Shown here one piece after another: positions 33,554 through 44,845 of a stretch of 64,000 nucleotides of DNA. The first letter of the stretch is position 1; the number at the start of each line of letters is the position of its first letter. This stretch comes from Amylostereum areolatum. Lineage: Eukaryota; Basidiomycota; Agaricomycetes; Russulales; Stereaceae. The position numbers and the translations under genes are program-made. The notes under the pieces were generated by a model that worked only from the letters and a program-made list of their open reading frames with translations, did not search any database and was not told where the DNA came from. The stretch is taken from the NCBI GenBank assembly GCA_012932865.1, contig SAXG01000092.1, positions 1 through 64,000 of the forward strand. The letters run 5' to 3'.

Positions 33554-36500
33554 TCAAGCACCTCCGAATGGCGCACCCAGCCCTGCAAACCCATGTCCAT
33601 GTCCATGCCCTTCGCCGAACGGATGCGGCGGCAGCCCCGGCAGCCCACCCGTCAGCAGCTGCGGCGAAACAGACGCCATCTCAAACTCCTGCCAGACACG
33701 GAAAATGCGATCAGCGCACAATACTTGGACTACAGAGACCACGACCGACGAATCGAAGGACGGGGACGAAACGCAGACTCACATCCACATGCGTGCTCGG
33801 CAGCCGGCTCGTGTTCATCCTCGCGCTCCCCCCGGGGCCCTGCCGCAACACCCTGAAATCGTTCGACACATACGTCTTCGTCAGGCCCGTCACCGCCGGG
33901 CTGCGCAGCAGCGCCGTCGGCGGCGACGTCGTCGCCATGCTCAGCACGTTCTGCGCGTGCGGCGGCGTCTTGCGTTTCGGCGTCGACGGCGCCTCGAGGG
34001 CGGGGCGCAGGAGCGCGTTGAGCGTGCCGAGGGAGAGCTTGAGCGTCGTGGGCAGGAGCGCGGACGGGAGCAGCGGCACGTCGTCCGCGGGCGCGGAGAG
34101 CGTCGCGCGGAGAAGTTCGAGGGCGTCCGCACGCTCCGCGGGGAGGGCGTCGGCAAGACGGTCGCAGAGGGTGTTGAGCGTGTCTTGGGAGATGCCGGGC
34201 AGGGTGGACAGTTGCGGAAGTCCCGCGTGCGACTGCTGGAGCAGCCAGTCGAGCACGGAGAGCACGCCCTCGGCCTGGTCCGCGGTGATCGCCTCGCGCG
34301 AGACGGTGAGGAAGAGTAGGACTTCGCTCAGCTCGCTGCCTATCCTTCCGGGATCGATGTGCTTGACCGGGATGCCCTTGAATGCCGCGGCGGCGTTGGC
34401 GAGCAGCGCGACCATGTTGAGAGCGGAGGACGCCTCGTCGCGATGCTGCATCCCTCGCAAGAATGCGAGGCCAAGCGTGAACCGAAGGCCCGCGTGCGAC
34501 GCCGTGGGCAGGACGTACTCCGCCACGTCCAGCAGCACCGTCGAAAACAGTCGCTTCGCCAGGAGCGTCGTCACCGCTGCCGTGAGCACCGCTGCCGCAT
34601 CGGTGTCCGACCCCACATACTCCGCCAGCCGCATCGACGACGTAGACGGGCTGCTCAGCAGGTCCTGCAGGACCAGGAACGCGCACGCGACCTGATACCT
34701 CCGCACCGTCGTCAACGCCTCGCTCCCTCCCGCGCCCAACACACCCACCACCGCCTGCAGCTGCTTGAGCTCGTCCCTCACGAGCCACTCCCCAATGCCC
34801 ACCACGCCCTCGTCCAAGTCGGCCAAGCGCCGCAGGAGGTGCACCCTGTTCTGCGGGTCGAGAAGGCGGTAAAACGCCGTGAGGCCCGCGAGCACGCGCG
34901 GGAGCGCGGCGGGGACCCAATCCGCGTCCGGGGCGTCGTCGACCATCGCGTCGCGCGGCATCGGGAGCAGGTGGTCGATCAGGCTGAGCACCTGCAGCGC
35001 GTGGTGCGCCGGGTCCGCGCCGTGCGCGTGCAGGCCGTGTCGGAGGAGCGTGCGGAGCGTCGCCTCGCCGCTGGCGCATTCGGGGGAGGCGAGCAGGCGC
35101 GCGAGCTCGATGCAGGCGTGGCGCGCGCGTTGGGCAGCGCTCGAGGCAGCGCCTTCCTGCGTGAAAAGCATATCCGCGGCGTCCGTGCAGGCGAAGAGGT
35201 CCGCGACGGTGGTGACAAGGGCGCGGAGCTGTCTCCCTGGGAGTGGGTAGAGAGGCACCAGCCGTTGGAGGAGGGACAGAAGCTCTTTCGTGGTGTGGAA
35301 GAGGTTGGCGAGGAGCTCCTGGGTGGTGCGCTGGGGTACGGCGAGGGTGAAATGGGCTTGGACATCTGCGACATACGCCTTGAGGGTGTCCACCAAATGG
35401 ATGGTAAGGCCGTGGCCGCGCTCGGCCCACAATGCCTTGAGCGTGTGCCATTCGCCGTCTTCGCCCTCCTGCAGTTCGTGGACTACCATGGCGAGGGCGA
35501 TGCGGGTTTTGAGGACCTGGCGCGGGCCGAGAGGAGTTACGAGAGGCTGGATTAATTCGTGGAGTGCGCCTGCGATACCTTCGTTGGCTAAGGCCGCGAC
35601 GGAGCGCAGCTCGTGGCGTTCATCTTCGTTGATGACTGACAGCCCGGAGTGGAGGGCAAGGAGGGCGCCTGTGAAAGGACCGGAGAGGAAGGATGCGGGT
35701 ACACGGGACAGCGCGAGCAATATGCGCTCGGCATGAAACCCCGATCGCGTGGGTTCCGCGTCGTCCATCATGCACTCCAACCGGAATACCATCTGCCGCG
35801 ACAGCATGAGATGGTTGACAATCTACAGAGATCGACTCAGCGCGTGGTTGATGGATAGGACGTGGACCAAGTTACCTCGCGATAGCCCTTCACATCTTGC
35901 CACAGACTCAATATACCCAGCGCCCGCTCCCGACAACGTTCATTGGGAACGCTATCCGCCCACGCATACACTGCCAGCACGCTCGCGACACCAACCCACG
36001 CCCGAAGAAACGCGATAAATTCGTCCTGCGATGTGCTCCCGGCTTCATCCTCCGCGACCAAAGGCGTATCCGCCAGGACGGGGTTTTCCGCCAAACGCGT
36101 GACGACGTCCGAATGCGCGACCAGCGCGTGCAGCAGGACTCCAAACGAGGGTTCGTCGGCACCGGCCGTATGCAAGAATGCCCGCGCAACGGGAAACTGG
36201 GCTTGCGTGTTCCACAGAGCGTCGCCAAGAGCGGTCCACCCCTGGAGGCGTTCGTGAAGCCTTTGAGCTGCATGCTGAAGCCCGCGAGGGAACGAAGCGT
36301 TGTGCTGCATAGACTGCAAGAGCTCGGGGAACTTGAGGTCCGTGAGGTGGCGGGCGATGTCGGGATTGGAAGCGGCCACCAGGAGCTGCTCGAGCGCGTC
36401 CTCGTCCAGCACGGACGCGTCGAAGATCACGCGAAGGTCGAGCCGGTCCTGCACACGTCGGTCAGAGGAAGAATGCGCGTCGAGCGCGGACACGCGCACC

Positions 36501-37296
36501 ATGAGAAGACGGGCCATGTCGGGACGTTGGGCGGCGGAATGCATGAGGATGCTCGCGATCTCGTACGCCTGGTCGCTAGACTGACAAAAAAGCCGGCCTC
36601 AGCGCGAAACCCGCCACAGCCGTGCCCCGAAACGCACCTTGGGACCGAGCGCGTCCGCGACCCGATCCGCGAACCGCTGCAGGACCTCGTACGCCGCGTC
36701 GTCCGCGAAGGGCTGCGTGGTCAGACGCACGGCGGCTTCCAGGTCGAAGTCGTCGTCGGTCTGCTCGTCGAGATCCGGGTGGAGGTACGGAAAGCCCGGA
36801 AGGTCCCAGTCTTCGCCCGGGGGCTTGAGGCAGAACATCAGGCGGACGACGAGCTCGAAGGGCGGCGCGTCCGGGATGAGGTTGAGGAGGGAGCGCGCGA
36901 GCTCGGTGGGGTCGTGCGCGTTGGCGGGGTCGATGGCCGAGGATAATGGGGTGGAGACGATGGGCTGGAGGGGGCGCGGGGTGTAGGTGGTGGCCAGAAT
37001 CGGGTTTTCGATGGCGAGTTCGCCGTAGATCGCGAGGGACACCTTGGAGAAGTTGCCCCGCACGATCATGAGACGCGTCGCCCACTGGTGGAATGAGCGC
37101 CGGCGCCGTGCAAAGGGGATGTATGCGCCGCACCTCGCTGCTCATGTCGACCTCGTACTCGGCCGCGGCGCCCGCGTAGGCGAGGGAGGTTGGAACGAGG
37201 GCGTTCGTCGCCTTGTGTTTGCCCTTGGCGTCGGCGGCGGGGGTGGGTTGGGCATTGAAGAAGACGTCGAGGACGAAGGATTCGGGTTCGGTTTCC
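33554..37296 (-). CDS. vir: Virilizer-like subunit of the m6A RNA methyltransferase complex
   Basis: Minus-strand exons read from 37296: TEPESFVLDVFFNAQ, then after a 49-nt GTGCGG...CCAG intron (near 37086-37134) WATRLMIVRGNFSKVSLAIYG. These are the two hallmarks of the Virilizer N-terminal domain. Further introns lie near 36577-36634 (joining ALGPK to SSDQAYEI), 35830-35880 (GYRE to IVNHLML) and 33684-33785. A long helical, HEAT-like middle follows. The C-terminal signature NTSRLPSTHVD is joined by the last intron to EFEM, and a G/H-rich tail stops at 33554. Virilizer scaffolds the METTL3-type m6A writer. The first exon upstream of 37296 was not resolved. Confidence 0.8.
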
Positions 37297-37619
37297 CTTG
37301 AGGAGTTCAGGGATCAGCTGGGAGTCTAAATGGACGTTGAGCGATCGCGAGCACGGGAACGGTGAAGCACGTTGGCGCATATATGCGGGTTTGCGCGCGC
37401 CGAACGCGGCGCATACCGAGGGCAAAGCCTAGCCATCAACGTTCCCCTCAAGTAAACAGGAAATAAAAGGCCATCGACCGTGCAAAGGGTATATGAGGTG
37501 CATCTGTGCCGGTGACAAGCCTACGCGCATTGTGTTAAGCCCTGCGTCGAGCGTGTACCCCAGGCCGCGTGCATGCCAGTGGGTAAAGCGTACCCGGATT
37601 CATCCTCGGTAAAACGAGA
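37297..37619. other. Upstream of Virilizer-like gene
   Basis: This should contain the missing first exon and promoter. A frame reading AQTRIYAPT near 37370-37400 may belong to it, but splice phases do not fit. Confidence 0.3.
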
Positions 37620-37852
37620 TTACTGCGCACCGAGGCCCGCACAAACGTCCTTGAAGGAGTTCGCAGGAAACGAGGTCCTGTTCGATTCCTCCAGCTGCAC
37701 CAACACCGACCTCCGAAACGCAACACCGATGCCCATGCCCGCGCGTCCCTCCGTCGCCGATCGCGCAGCATTCGCCGACCATCCACCGCCTTCTGCGAAC
37801 CACACGGATCTCCGTCACCGAGCATTGGCAAAGGGGACTTACGCGAGGACAT
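37620..37852 (-). CDS. Small two-exon protein of unknown function (about 60 aa)
   Basis: ATG 37852 gives a 10-nt exon (MSSQ...). A GTAAGT...GCAG intron (37842-37793) follows, then an exon ending VQLEESNRTSFPANSFKDVC and a TAA. Both splice sites are strong and the second exon looks like real protein. It is too short to place in a family. It is divergent to the ORM gene. Confidence 0.45.
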
Positions 37853-37988
37853 GAGGCTCTTGCGCGAAAGGCTGTGCGCCCTTGGGAAAGACGCGAATGG
37901 CGCTGACCCGCACGGCGGAGGAAAAGCGAAGAGAGGCGAGACGAGACGGGCCCGCGGGCTCGAGAGTGCCCCAGTGAAGCAGCATCGT

Positions 37989-38020
<32 letters not shown>

Positions 38021-38231
38021 GTGGTGGGGGGGAGCAAAGCGTAGATTATTATGTAAACGGGCTGGCGTGTGCGTTGCGGCGAAGGCCGGTGACGGTGCCG
38101 GATATGGAGATCCGGCGCGGGCGGGGCCGTGCTCAAGAGTGCTTCATCTGACGACTCTGCTCTCGATTTGTTCCTCCTTCCTGAATCCTCGTCCGGCGCG
38201 CAGGGTGATTCGCCCTTTCACTTCTCCTGCG
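37853..38231. other. Divergent promoter region with hexanucleotide repeat
   Basis: It lies between the small minus-strand gene and ORM. A GACGGC-type hexanucleotide repeat of about five units is at about 37989-38018. No other feature is seen. Confidence 0.5.
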
Positions 38232-39246
38232 ATGACCAACGTCCCCACCGCAGAGTCAAAGAACCCGGGGCTGACGGTGCACACGGGCCCCAATCGACGC
38301 CGAAGCAGCAGCATCCTCAAAGTCGAGCAGGTCGACTCCTCCAACGTGGACGTCCTCGACCAGGGTGCGTACTCCAACTTCAACGCAGAGTGGGTCAACC
38401 GCAAAGGTGCGTCGCCCTCGTTTCTGTCGAGGACGAGGACGACATGGCTGACGAGCGGTCTGTCTACCGTCGTTGCTGCGGAAACGCTCGATTTCGACAG
38501 GCGCGTGGGCCATTCATATCGTTCTCATCCTCGCCGGCAAGGTCGTCATCGACACCATCCCCGGCATCTCGCAGAACATCAGCTGGACGACGGTCAACCT
38601 GAGCTATCTCGCCGTGCGTCCCCCCTTTCTTCGCCCCGCCCATGCCGTACTGACGCGTCCACGGCATCATCTCCGACACCGCTCGTCTTACGCAGTTGTC
38701 CTATCTGATGTTCCACTGGGTCACCGGTATTCCTTTCCAGAACGAACTTCACGGCGGGGCGTACGACGACCTCACGCTCTGGGAACAAATCGATGGTGGC
38801 GCTCAGTACACACCGGCGAAGAAATGGCTTTTCTCCGTCCCCGTCGGCTTGTACGTTCCTCTCCCCCTTTCAATCGACCTACGGGACTCAATCACACCTC
38901 CCGCCACAGGTTCCTTCTCTCCACACATTACACCAACTATAATCCTTGGTTGTTCGCGGTCAACCTCTCGGCTCTCGTCTGGGTCCTTATCCCCAAATTG
39001 CCAATCGTGCGTTCCCCGTCTTGCCCCGCCCCGTCTTTTTTATCCACCTTGCGTGGTGCGGTGCTGATGACATCTCTTCTTTTGCAGGCTCATCGTTCCC
39101 GCCTCCGCTTCCTCCCTGAGGAGCCGTCCAACCTCGCAACGCCCACCTCGTCCAGCTTTCCTCCTTCCGGCACAAGCACGCCACCCGAGGGTTTCGTCAG
39201 CGTACCGCCACCCCGCATCCACGTCACCGAGGCCCAGTTCCGGTGA
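38232..39246 (+). CDS. ORM1: ORM1/ORMDL sphingolipid homeostasis protein
   Basis: ATG 38232 (MTNVPTAESKNPG). There are five exons split by GTGCGT/GTACGT-type introns near 38407-38500, 38612-38693, 38851-38909 and 39003-39088. The protein matches the ORMDL family along its length: NAEWVNRKGAWAIHIVLIL, GISQNISWTTVNLSY, MFHWVTGIPF, WEQIDGGAQYTPAKKWL, STHYTNYNPW and LIPKLPI. These proteins sit in the ER membrane and restrain serine palmitoyltransferase. The N-terminus has RRRSSS (about residues 22-27), like the yeast Orm sites phosphorylated in response to sphingolipid shortage. A serine/proline-rich tail of about 50 residues is added at the C-terminus. Stop TGA 39244-39246. Confidence 0.93.
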
Positions 39247-39804
39247 TGCGTCGCGTTCATCTTTAGAGTACCGGTCTGTCGTTCTCCGTGATGGAGTTGG
39301 GGACGGGGGAGGAGTGGATGGGTGGATGTCTTGGAACGGAAGCAACAAATATCAATATGGACGATACTACTCATACGCTAATCCCGACTGTCCATCGTCG
39401 TGTCTTTTCCCCGTGCGACTGACAGTTCGTTCTGTATATCTTTTGTTTCTCGCTGTCGAAGATCGTATGCATCTCTGTAGCAGAGTCGAGGGCTTGCTCA
39501 CGTAGGTTGATATACTAGTCTCTGAAAGCAGATGTCGATGGGGTCAACCCTCGTACCTCGGGATCTTCTCATCAGGCCATGACACCGCTGTCCAGCATAA
39601 GAAACTGCACACCCATTGTCAAGCCTGCCTGGTACTGATATTTAATCGGAATTGAACGTTGAACACTGGGTCTCAAGATCTCACATCTAGAGAAGTCCTT
39701 CCAGTCATGTTCACCACAGTCATGGTGATTGGATGGAACGAGCTGGCTACAATACATACGTAAAAGGGATACACTGGTACTTCTTACAGTAGACTAAAAG
39801 GGCC
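39247..39804. other. Convergent intergenic region
   Basis: 3' flanks of ORM1 and of the F-box/NADAR copy iii. No gene is seen. Confidence 0.45.
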
Positions 39805-42253
39805 CTATGTTTCCCGCCGCAACCTACGCCGCACTCTCATCAACGAGTCCCCCACCCCGTTCCACTCCTCGGAACCCATGGATTTTTTCAGCAACCGGTC
39901 CCGCCAGCAACTGTCAGGGTCTTCGTATATGAGCTTCATGTTTCCGGTAAGGAGAAGCATTCGCCGTGCGCCTTCGTTCTGGACGAACTTGAGATACTGA
40001 ACCTCATCCGCCTGGCGTCCTTTGTCGTTGAATAACCAACGCATGAAACTCAGGGTAAATCCTTACCTTCTCCTGTGCGATTTGCTCCCAATCCTCCCTG
40101 ATTTCCATATTCTCCCGCGTACTTATCCTTTCCGCCTCGCGGTCATCCTGGGCTTCCCGGATGGACTCTGAGATGTCCGGTCGATGTGGAAGGAATTTCA
40201 TTGCTTCGAGAAGATGCGTAGAGGTGGGGTAGGACTTTCCATCGTGGACAACACTAAATGGCGCGGATCTGGCGAACGCTCCCGTGCTATGCCGGAGAGA
40301 ACCGAAGGTGAGAGGGGGCTCCACGGGAGATGTAAGCGACGACACGATTCCATTCGAATATGACAGCCATTGTAATTCGTCCACTACGTCGAGAAGGCGG
40401 GATAGGAACGCATCCACCGGGGCTGTCTTTCGTATTTCTTCCTCCGGTCGGTCGTCTCCGAGGTTTGGAACGAGCATGTCGATTCTCAATGTCTGCAGGC
40501 GGAACCCCGCGGCTGCACGCGACGACAGCATATCGTACACCAGAGCGGCGAGTGAGACGGCAGGTTTTCCGCTACTCGATAGAGCGGTGGTGAAATTCAT
40601 GGAGGGAATGCTCAAGGACTCGAGGAGGGGCCAAAATGGACGGTCCACCGACGCTAATGGGCCTTTATGCATGGTCTGACGCGCTTGAAGCAATTGAAGA
40701 CCTTTTCGAACGTCATCTCTCTTGTAAAGATGAATCGAACGAACATTCGGAAACATGGTGAAAATATTTTGCCAAAGCGCGTCATCACGGTTTGTGTTCA
40801 ATACTAAGGACAACGAAGAGACGTGGTCCAGATGAAACTTGTCCGCAAGAAGGTTGAAGAGGTGCACCAAATCTGTCGGAGAGAGAAAACAGCTGCAACA
40901 AAGATGTCGCACTGGCAGGGTGTGATCACAGAGGTCGATATAGAGGTTACCTCCGCCGTTTGAAAAAGTAAGGTGGTCTGGACTAGAAAAGGGACGAGAA
41001 ACTTTGTTTGCATCTTTCAGCGCCAACGCCTGAATGCTCCTGGAAACGTGCTCGTATTCAGATGGCTCGCTTCGGGACATGCCCTCCCGATCGTGATTGT
41101 CGCAAGTCAAAGCCGCTCTGCAGGAAGCTGCGCAGGAAGGAGGGATCCGCAAACGCGAAAGGATGGCCGTGATGCGGTCTAACGCCTTGTCCGTGATATA
41201 TATGTCCTCCAATAGGGGGAGCTGTACGAGACGGTCTGCCTTGAAATCTGCGGAGAGATAAGAAGCGATACGGAGACGCCGGAGCATCGGAGACGAATGC
41301 AGGCTCTCGAGAAGTGGTGCAAGGCCAGGAAGAAACTGCAAAACTGTATTATTGTCCTCCTCGGCACTCGTGCTTAATCGGAGGTCTTCCAGAGATTGCA
41401 TATTCCATGGATGGTAACAGTTTAAGAGTGTGCATTTACGCAGCTGTGGCGCCACGATGGGGGGTCCTTTTCCAAGAAAGAACGGACGATCTACGTCGAA
41501 GCCGCGCCCGTGATAGCTGACGTCCAGCTCCTCCAGCGCGGGAAGCTCCTTGGAACACAGTGCCAGAAACAGCGTGGCGATACGAGCGTGGCTGAAGATC
41601 CAGACATCGAGCCTTTTGATCTGGTGGATGCGCTGGAGAATGAAGTCGAAGCGGGCGTTTTGCTTCATTCTCCTCTTGGAACTCGGAGTACTCAAGGGTG
41701 AGCGGCGTGGTCCCTGCACGTTTCAGAATGACGCCTTGCACGTATTCGTGGGAGAATGAGAAGACATGTTCCGCCCACGCCATTGTATGGCCAAGGACGA
41801 TTTCGCGCCATTGTTTGCACACGTGGCTAGCGACGATCCACCCGCGGGCTTTCGTCCTCGCAAACTGCTTATCCTTTTCAGGTTTCAGCGCGGATAACGT
41901 CAATATGTGGACGAGGACCTCGGCGGGAAGGAATGCTATCGGGACGCAAGCGTTTCGTTGGGCGAGGACGATGGGCGCCATCTGCGCCATCTGCTTCAAC
42001 ATCTGCGCGAGCTGCTTCAACTCTTCGTCGAGATCTTTGGCCAGGGAGAATTTCTTCGCCGATGCAATCCCATCGTGTATGATTCTATCTGTCTGTGCAA
42101 GGCGTTCTTGAGCAACATTGAACCACGATATCCGGCTACAAAGTCTGCGTGAATCCTCAGCAAGTTACGTTAGGAAGGTCGCACGCACGTCTTGTCTTCG
42201 CCCAGTGGTTTCGGGGAGCCATTCTTCGCCTCATTCGACACGGAAGGGTCCAT
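39805..42253 (-). pseudogene. F-box/LRR/NADAR protein, copy iii, frameshifted
   Basis: Exon 1 is 42253-42189 (MDPSVSNEAKNGSPK); exon 2 starts at 42135. F-box: IAFLPAEVLVHILTL ... VCKQWREIVLGH. The NADAR part has HDGKSYPTSTHLLEAMKFL, then a 55-nt intron (40066-40012), then LKFVQNEGARRMLLLTGN and SLMRVRRRLR to a stop at 39805. A single extra G/C in the GGG run at 41653-41655 shifts the frame where copy ii reads KRRFDF. Everything downstream stays open in the new frame, so the mutation is recent or a sequencing error. A short repeat (QLAQMLKQMAQM) is inserted before the F-box. As written the product is truncated in the LRR part. Confidence 0.8.
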
Positions 42254-42765
42254 AGAAAAAATGCTGGATGGCCGAGGACTGGACTACGAAGCTTGAAGAT
42301 GTAGTTCAAGAGGTTCAGGCTTATCAGGACTCAGAAGGAGGCCGACGCGCACGAGCCCGGACTCGGAGTTTGCCGGCGATTTCTCGGCAGAGCGCTGACG
42401 CTGAGGTGAACGACGTACAAGCTGCTGGAACTCGTTATTTTCATTTGAACTAGTAACGTATACTTACATTGCATACTATCATATCCCGCAAGATTATAAG
42501 AGGTGGTGGTATAAGCGTGGTAATCATGTATAGCTTCGTGTTTGTGAAACCCATCCCCTCGTACTTAAGTAGTGCTGGTCGTATTTCTTTCACGCTCTCT
42601 GAAGCAGCATCTGCGATAACTTCAGAGAGATATTCTAATCACATTAAGAACGCAATGCGTGTCCGAGTATATTGTTACTTCATACAAGGCAGAAAAGCAC
42701 GGGCATTCATACAGGTATCGCCGTGTAATCGTAAACGTTAGGCATAGAAGATCGTGCTGACACCG
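42254..42765. other. Intergenic, no supported gene
   Basis: It should include the promoter of copy iii and the 3' end of the next gene. Only short plus-strand ORFs without family signal are seen. Confidence 0.4.
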
Positions 42766-43795
42766 TCAGACCGCACCCAATGCATCGGCGCGTTCGGGTC
42801 GGCGAGGGAAAGGGGTATATGCGACTCCATCGTCGGATTCCACACCGGGCTGCTGGTGTGTGGTATGTTTCCAAGGTAGAAACCAGCCGGAGGGTGGGGA
42901 AGGTAGCGCCCACGCGTCTCTGTGACTGTCTGGAGCGTCAGAAGAGGAGGAGGACACGGAGGACGGGGCAGACCATAGTCGTCGAAAGCGGTCTTCTGCG
43001 GGCGAGTTGGACGGAGAGACACTTGAGTGGCTTGCGGGCTGAAGACCACGAGAGCGTTTTTGCGGGTTCAGTATTGTGGAATGAGACGACGAGGTACGCC
43101 GTCGGGATTTATGAGACGAGTGCTTCGGGGAATACGGCGAAGCAGGCGAGGAGAAATGTTGAGCTTGATAGCAGTCTGGGCTTGCCATCGTGGGGTGCTG
43201 CGAAGGTACAACGCCCTCCTCACCAGTGACAGGCAAACTCTCTAGGGAAAGCGAAACACAGATCAGCCCTCGCAATAACTTCGATCAGCCACCGGAGAGA
43301 CGTACCTTCGGTAGCGCTTCCATCGCTTTCGAAAGAGTCGACGCGGCCATCGGCGGATTGACCAGGCCATGATCGGTAGAGCCTGCCTGCCTGGACGCGC
43401 TCTGAAAACGTCTGCATCACCCGTCAACAAAGCCTAAGAGGAGACGTGGAGCGGGCAACTCACTCTTATCATAGCGTGGGCCGTCTTTGCCCGCCGCGCG
43501 TACCGGCACGCATCGCGTCGTCTCGGCTTCCATTTTTGTGCAATCCGCCTTGCATGGTCGGTCCTGCGTGAAGGATACTGTGAGCGCCACATCTCGTGCG
43601 CAAATGGAGGACTCACTCAGAGAGGGCCGATAGCACCGCTTGTCGCTCGAGGGCGGTGAATTCCTCCCCAAACTCGGCGATGAAGGTGTTGGAATCCTCT
43701 TGTAAAGTGGTGGCCTTCGTCATATACGCGCTTGTGGCGCGGAGCGACATGTATTGACCAATGGCCACGAAGAAGTCGGCGAGATCGCTGGGCAT
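42766..43795 (-). CDS. Spliced protein of unknown function, Ser/Pro-rich C-terminus
   Basis: ATG 43795 (MPSDLADFFVAIGQYMSLRA). Exon 1 ends at a GTGAGT donor near 43615 after AVLSALSE. Exon 2 is basic (KWKPRRRDACRYARRAKTA). Exon 3 has TFSERVQAGRLYRSW and ends at GTACGT near 43307. The last exon starts at ESLPVTGEEG and runs through a long S/P-rich stretch to a stop at 42766. Frames join across all three introns. No known domain is seen. Exon 1 resembles the small gene at 24450. Confidence 0.6.
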
Positions 43796-44845
43796 GATTG
43801 GGAGTTGCGTTAGTAGAAGAAAACGGTATGGAAAGGCGGTTTATATGGCGACGGTGTTGAAGTTTCCCTACAGCCATGCGATCAATGCTTTTGTTCCGCT
43901 GGTAGAGGGTGAGTAGGGGTGAGTCCTCCTACCAAGCTGAGACAATGACATCCCCAGTCAACGACAAGGGCTAGTTGGGAAGAACGATCAACTCCCGCCT
44001 CTTTTGTTGGATGCATTATAGTGAGTCCGTGCTTGATGCTGTCAAGGCGGCATCAATTGCGACGGTATACGGAATACAAGGGGTTGCTAGAGGGCGTGTG
44101 AATAGGTGGAGTCGTAATAGAAAGGTGGCGGTCGAGAGAGAAGAGTAAGGTGTCTCCAGGCTCGAAAATGATGCTGTCTGTTGACAAAAAATACTGACCG
44201 AGGGCTGTAAGAAGGAGATGGCTTAGATGAAGGACGCTTCGCGTGGAATGACAACGCACCTCTAGCTGGCCTGCGCCGTACGAAGCCTCGATGTGACGTC
44301 ACCAGGCCACATTATCTCAGCGTGCACATCCTCCGCCACGTATTCCTGCGTCTGCTTCTCATTGCGCGAGAACATACAAGACGGGAATTTCGAAAGCGAC
44401 CAAACCCGCAAGTCCCTCGGAGCTCCAGGTCACCGTTGAGATTATCTTGAGAAGGGATTTCAGTCTGTTGACCCGATGAAGACGGTTATTCCCCGCTGAA
44501 CCTATGATCGTGCTGAGTCGTCCATGGTAGAGGAAGTATGGAGGGTTTGGACGGTCGAGCAAGGAAACGGCAAGAGTGAAAGAATGAGGTCTCGACCGGG
44601 ACGGTGCCATTTTGAGCGGATAGATCTCCCCGGCGCCGGCGCGTGCCGAAGACACAACCGCCGCCAACGTTCAATCTAACTCAGCCTCAGCATTATCGAA
44701 GTATCTCAGTAGTATCTGCAGTCTGGACCGCTTATCTTACTTCCAATGTACATGCGGCCTCCTCCCCGCCGTCATAATTTTGCATAGCAAGACATATAGT
44801 ACACAGCTTGGTCGCCTCCGATATATACACTACCCGACTCTGGAC
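43796..44845. other. Intergenic, no supported gene
   Basis: Some minus-strand frames are open (an 80-codon stretch from an ATG near 44610), but no family, splice pattern or repeat supports a gene. Confidence 0.4.

Noticed and set aside
33730..35451. 573-codon minus-strand ORF overlapping the Virilizer exon in another frame
   Set aside because: Arg/Pro/Gly-rich out-of-frame shadow in GC-rich sequence.
33412..35555. Two long plus-strand ORFs (about 400 codons each) opposite the Virilizer-like gene
   Set aside because: Their composition follows the reverse complement of the coding helices; the minus-strand reading has the family motifs.
37600..38136. 178-codon minus-strand ORF over the hexanucleotide repeat
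   Set aside because: It includes an (AV)n run produced by the GACGGC repeat and overlaps a better two-exon model in another frame.
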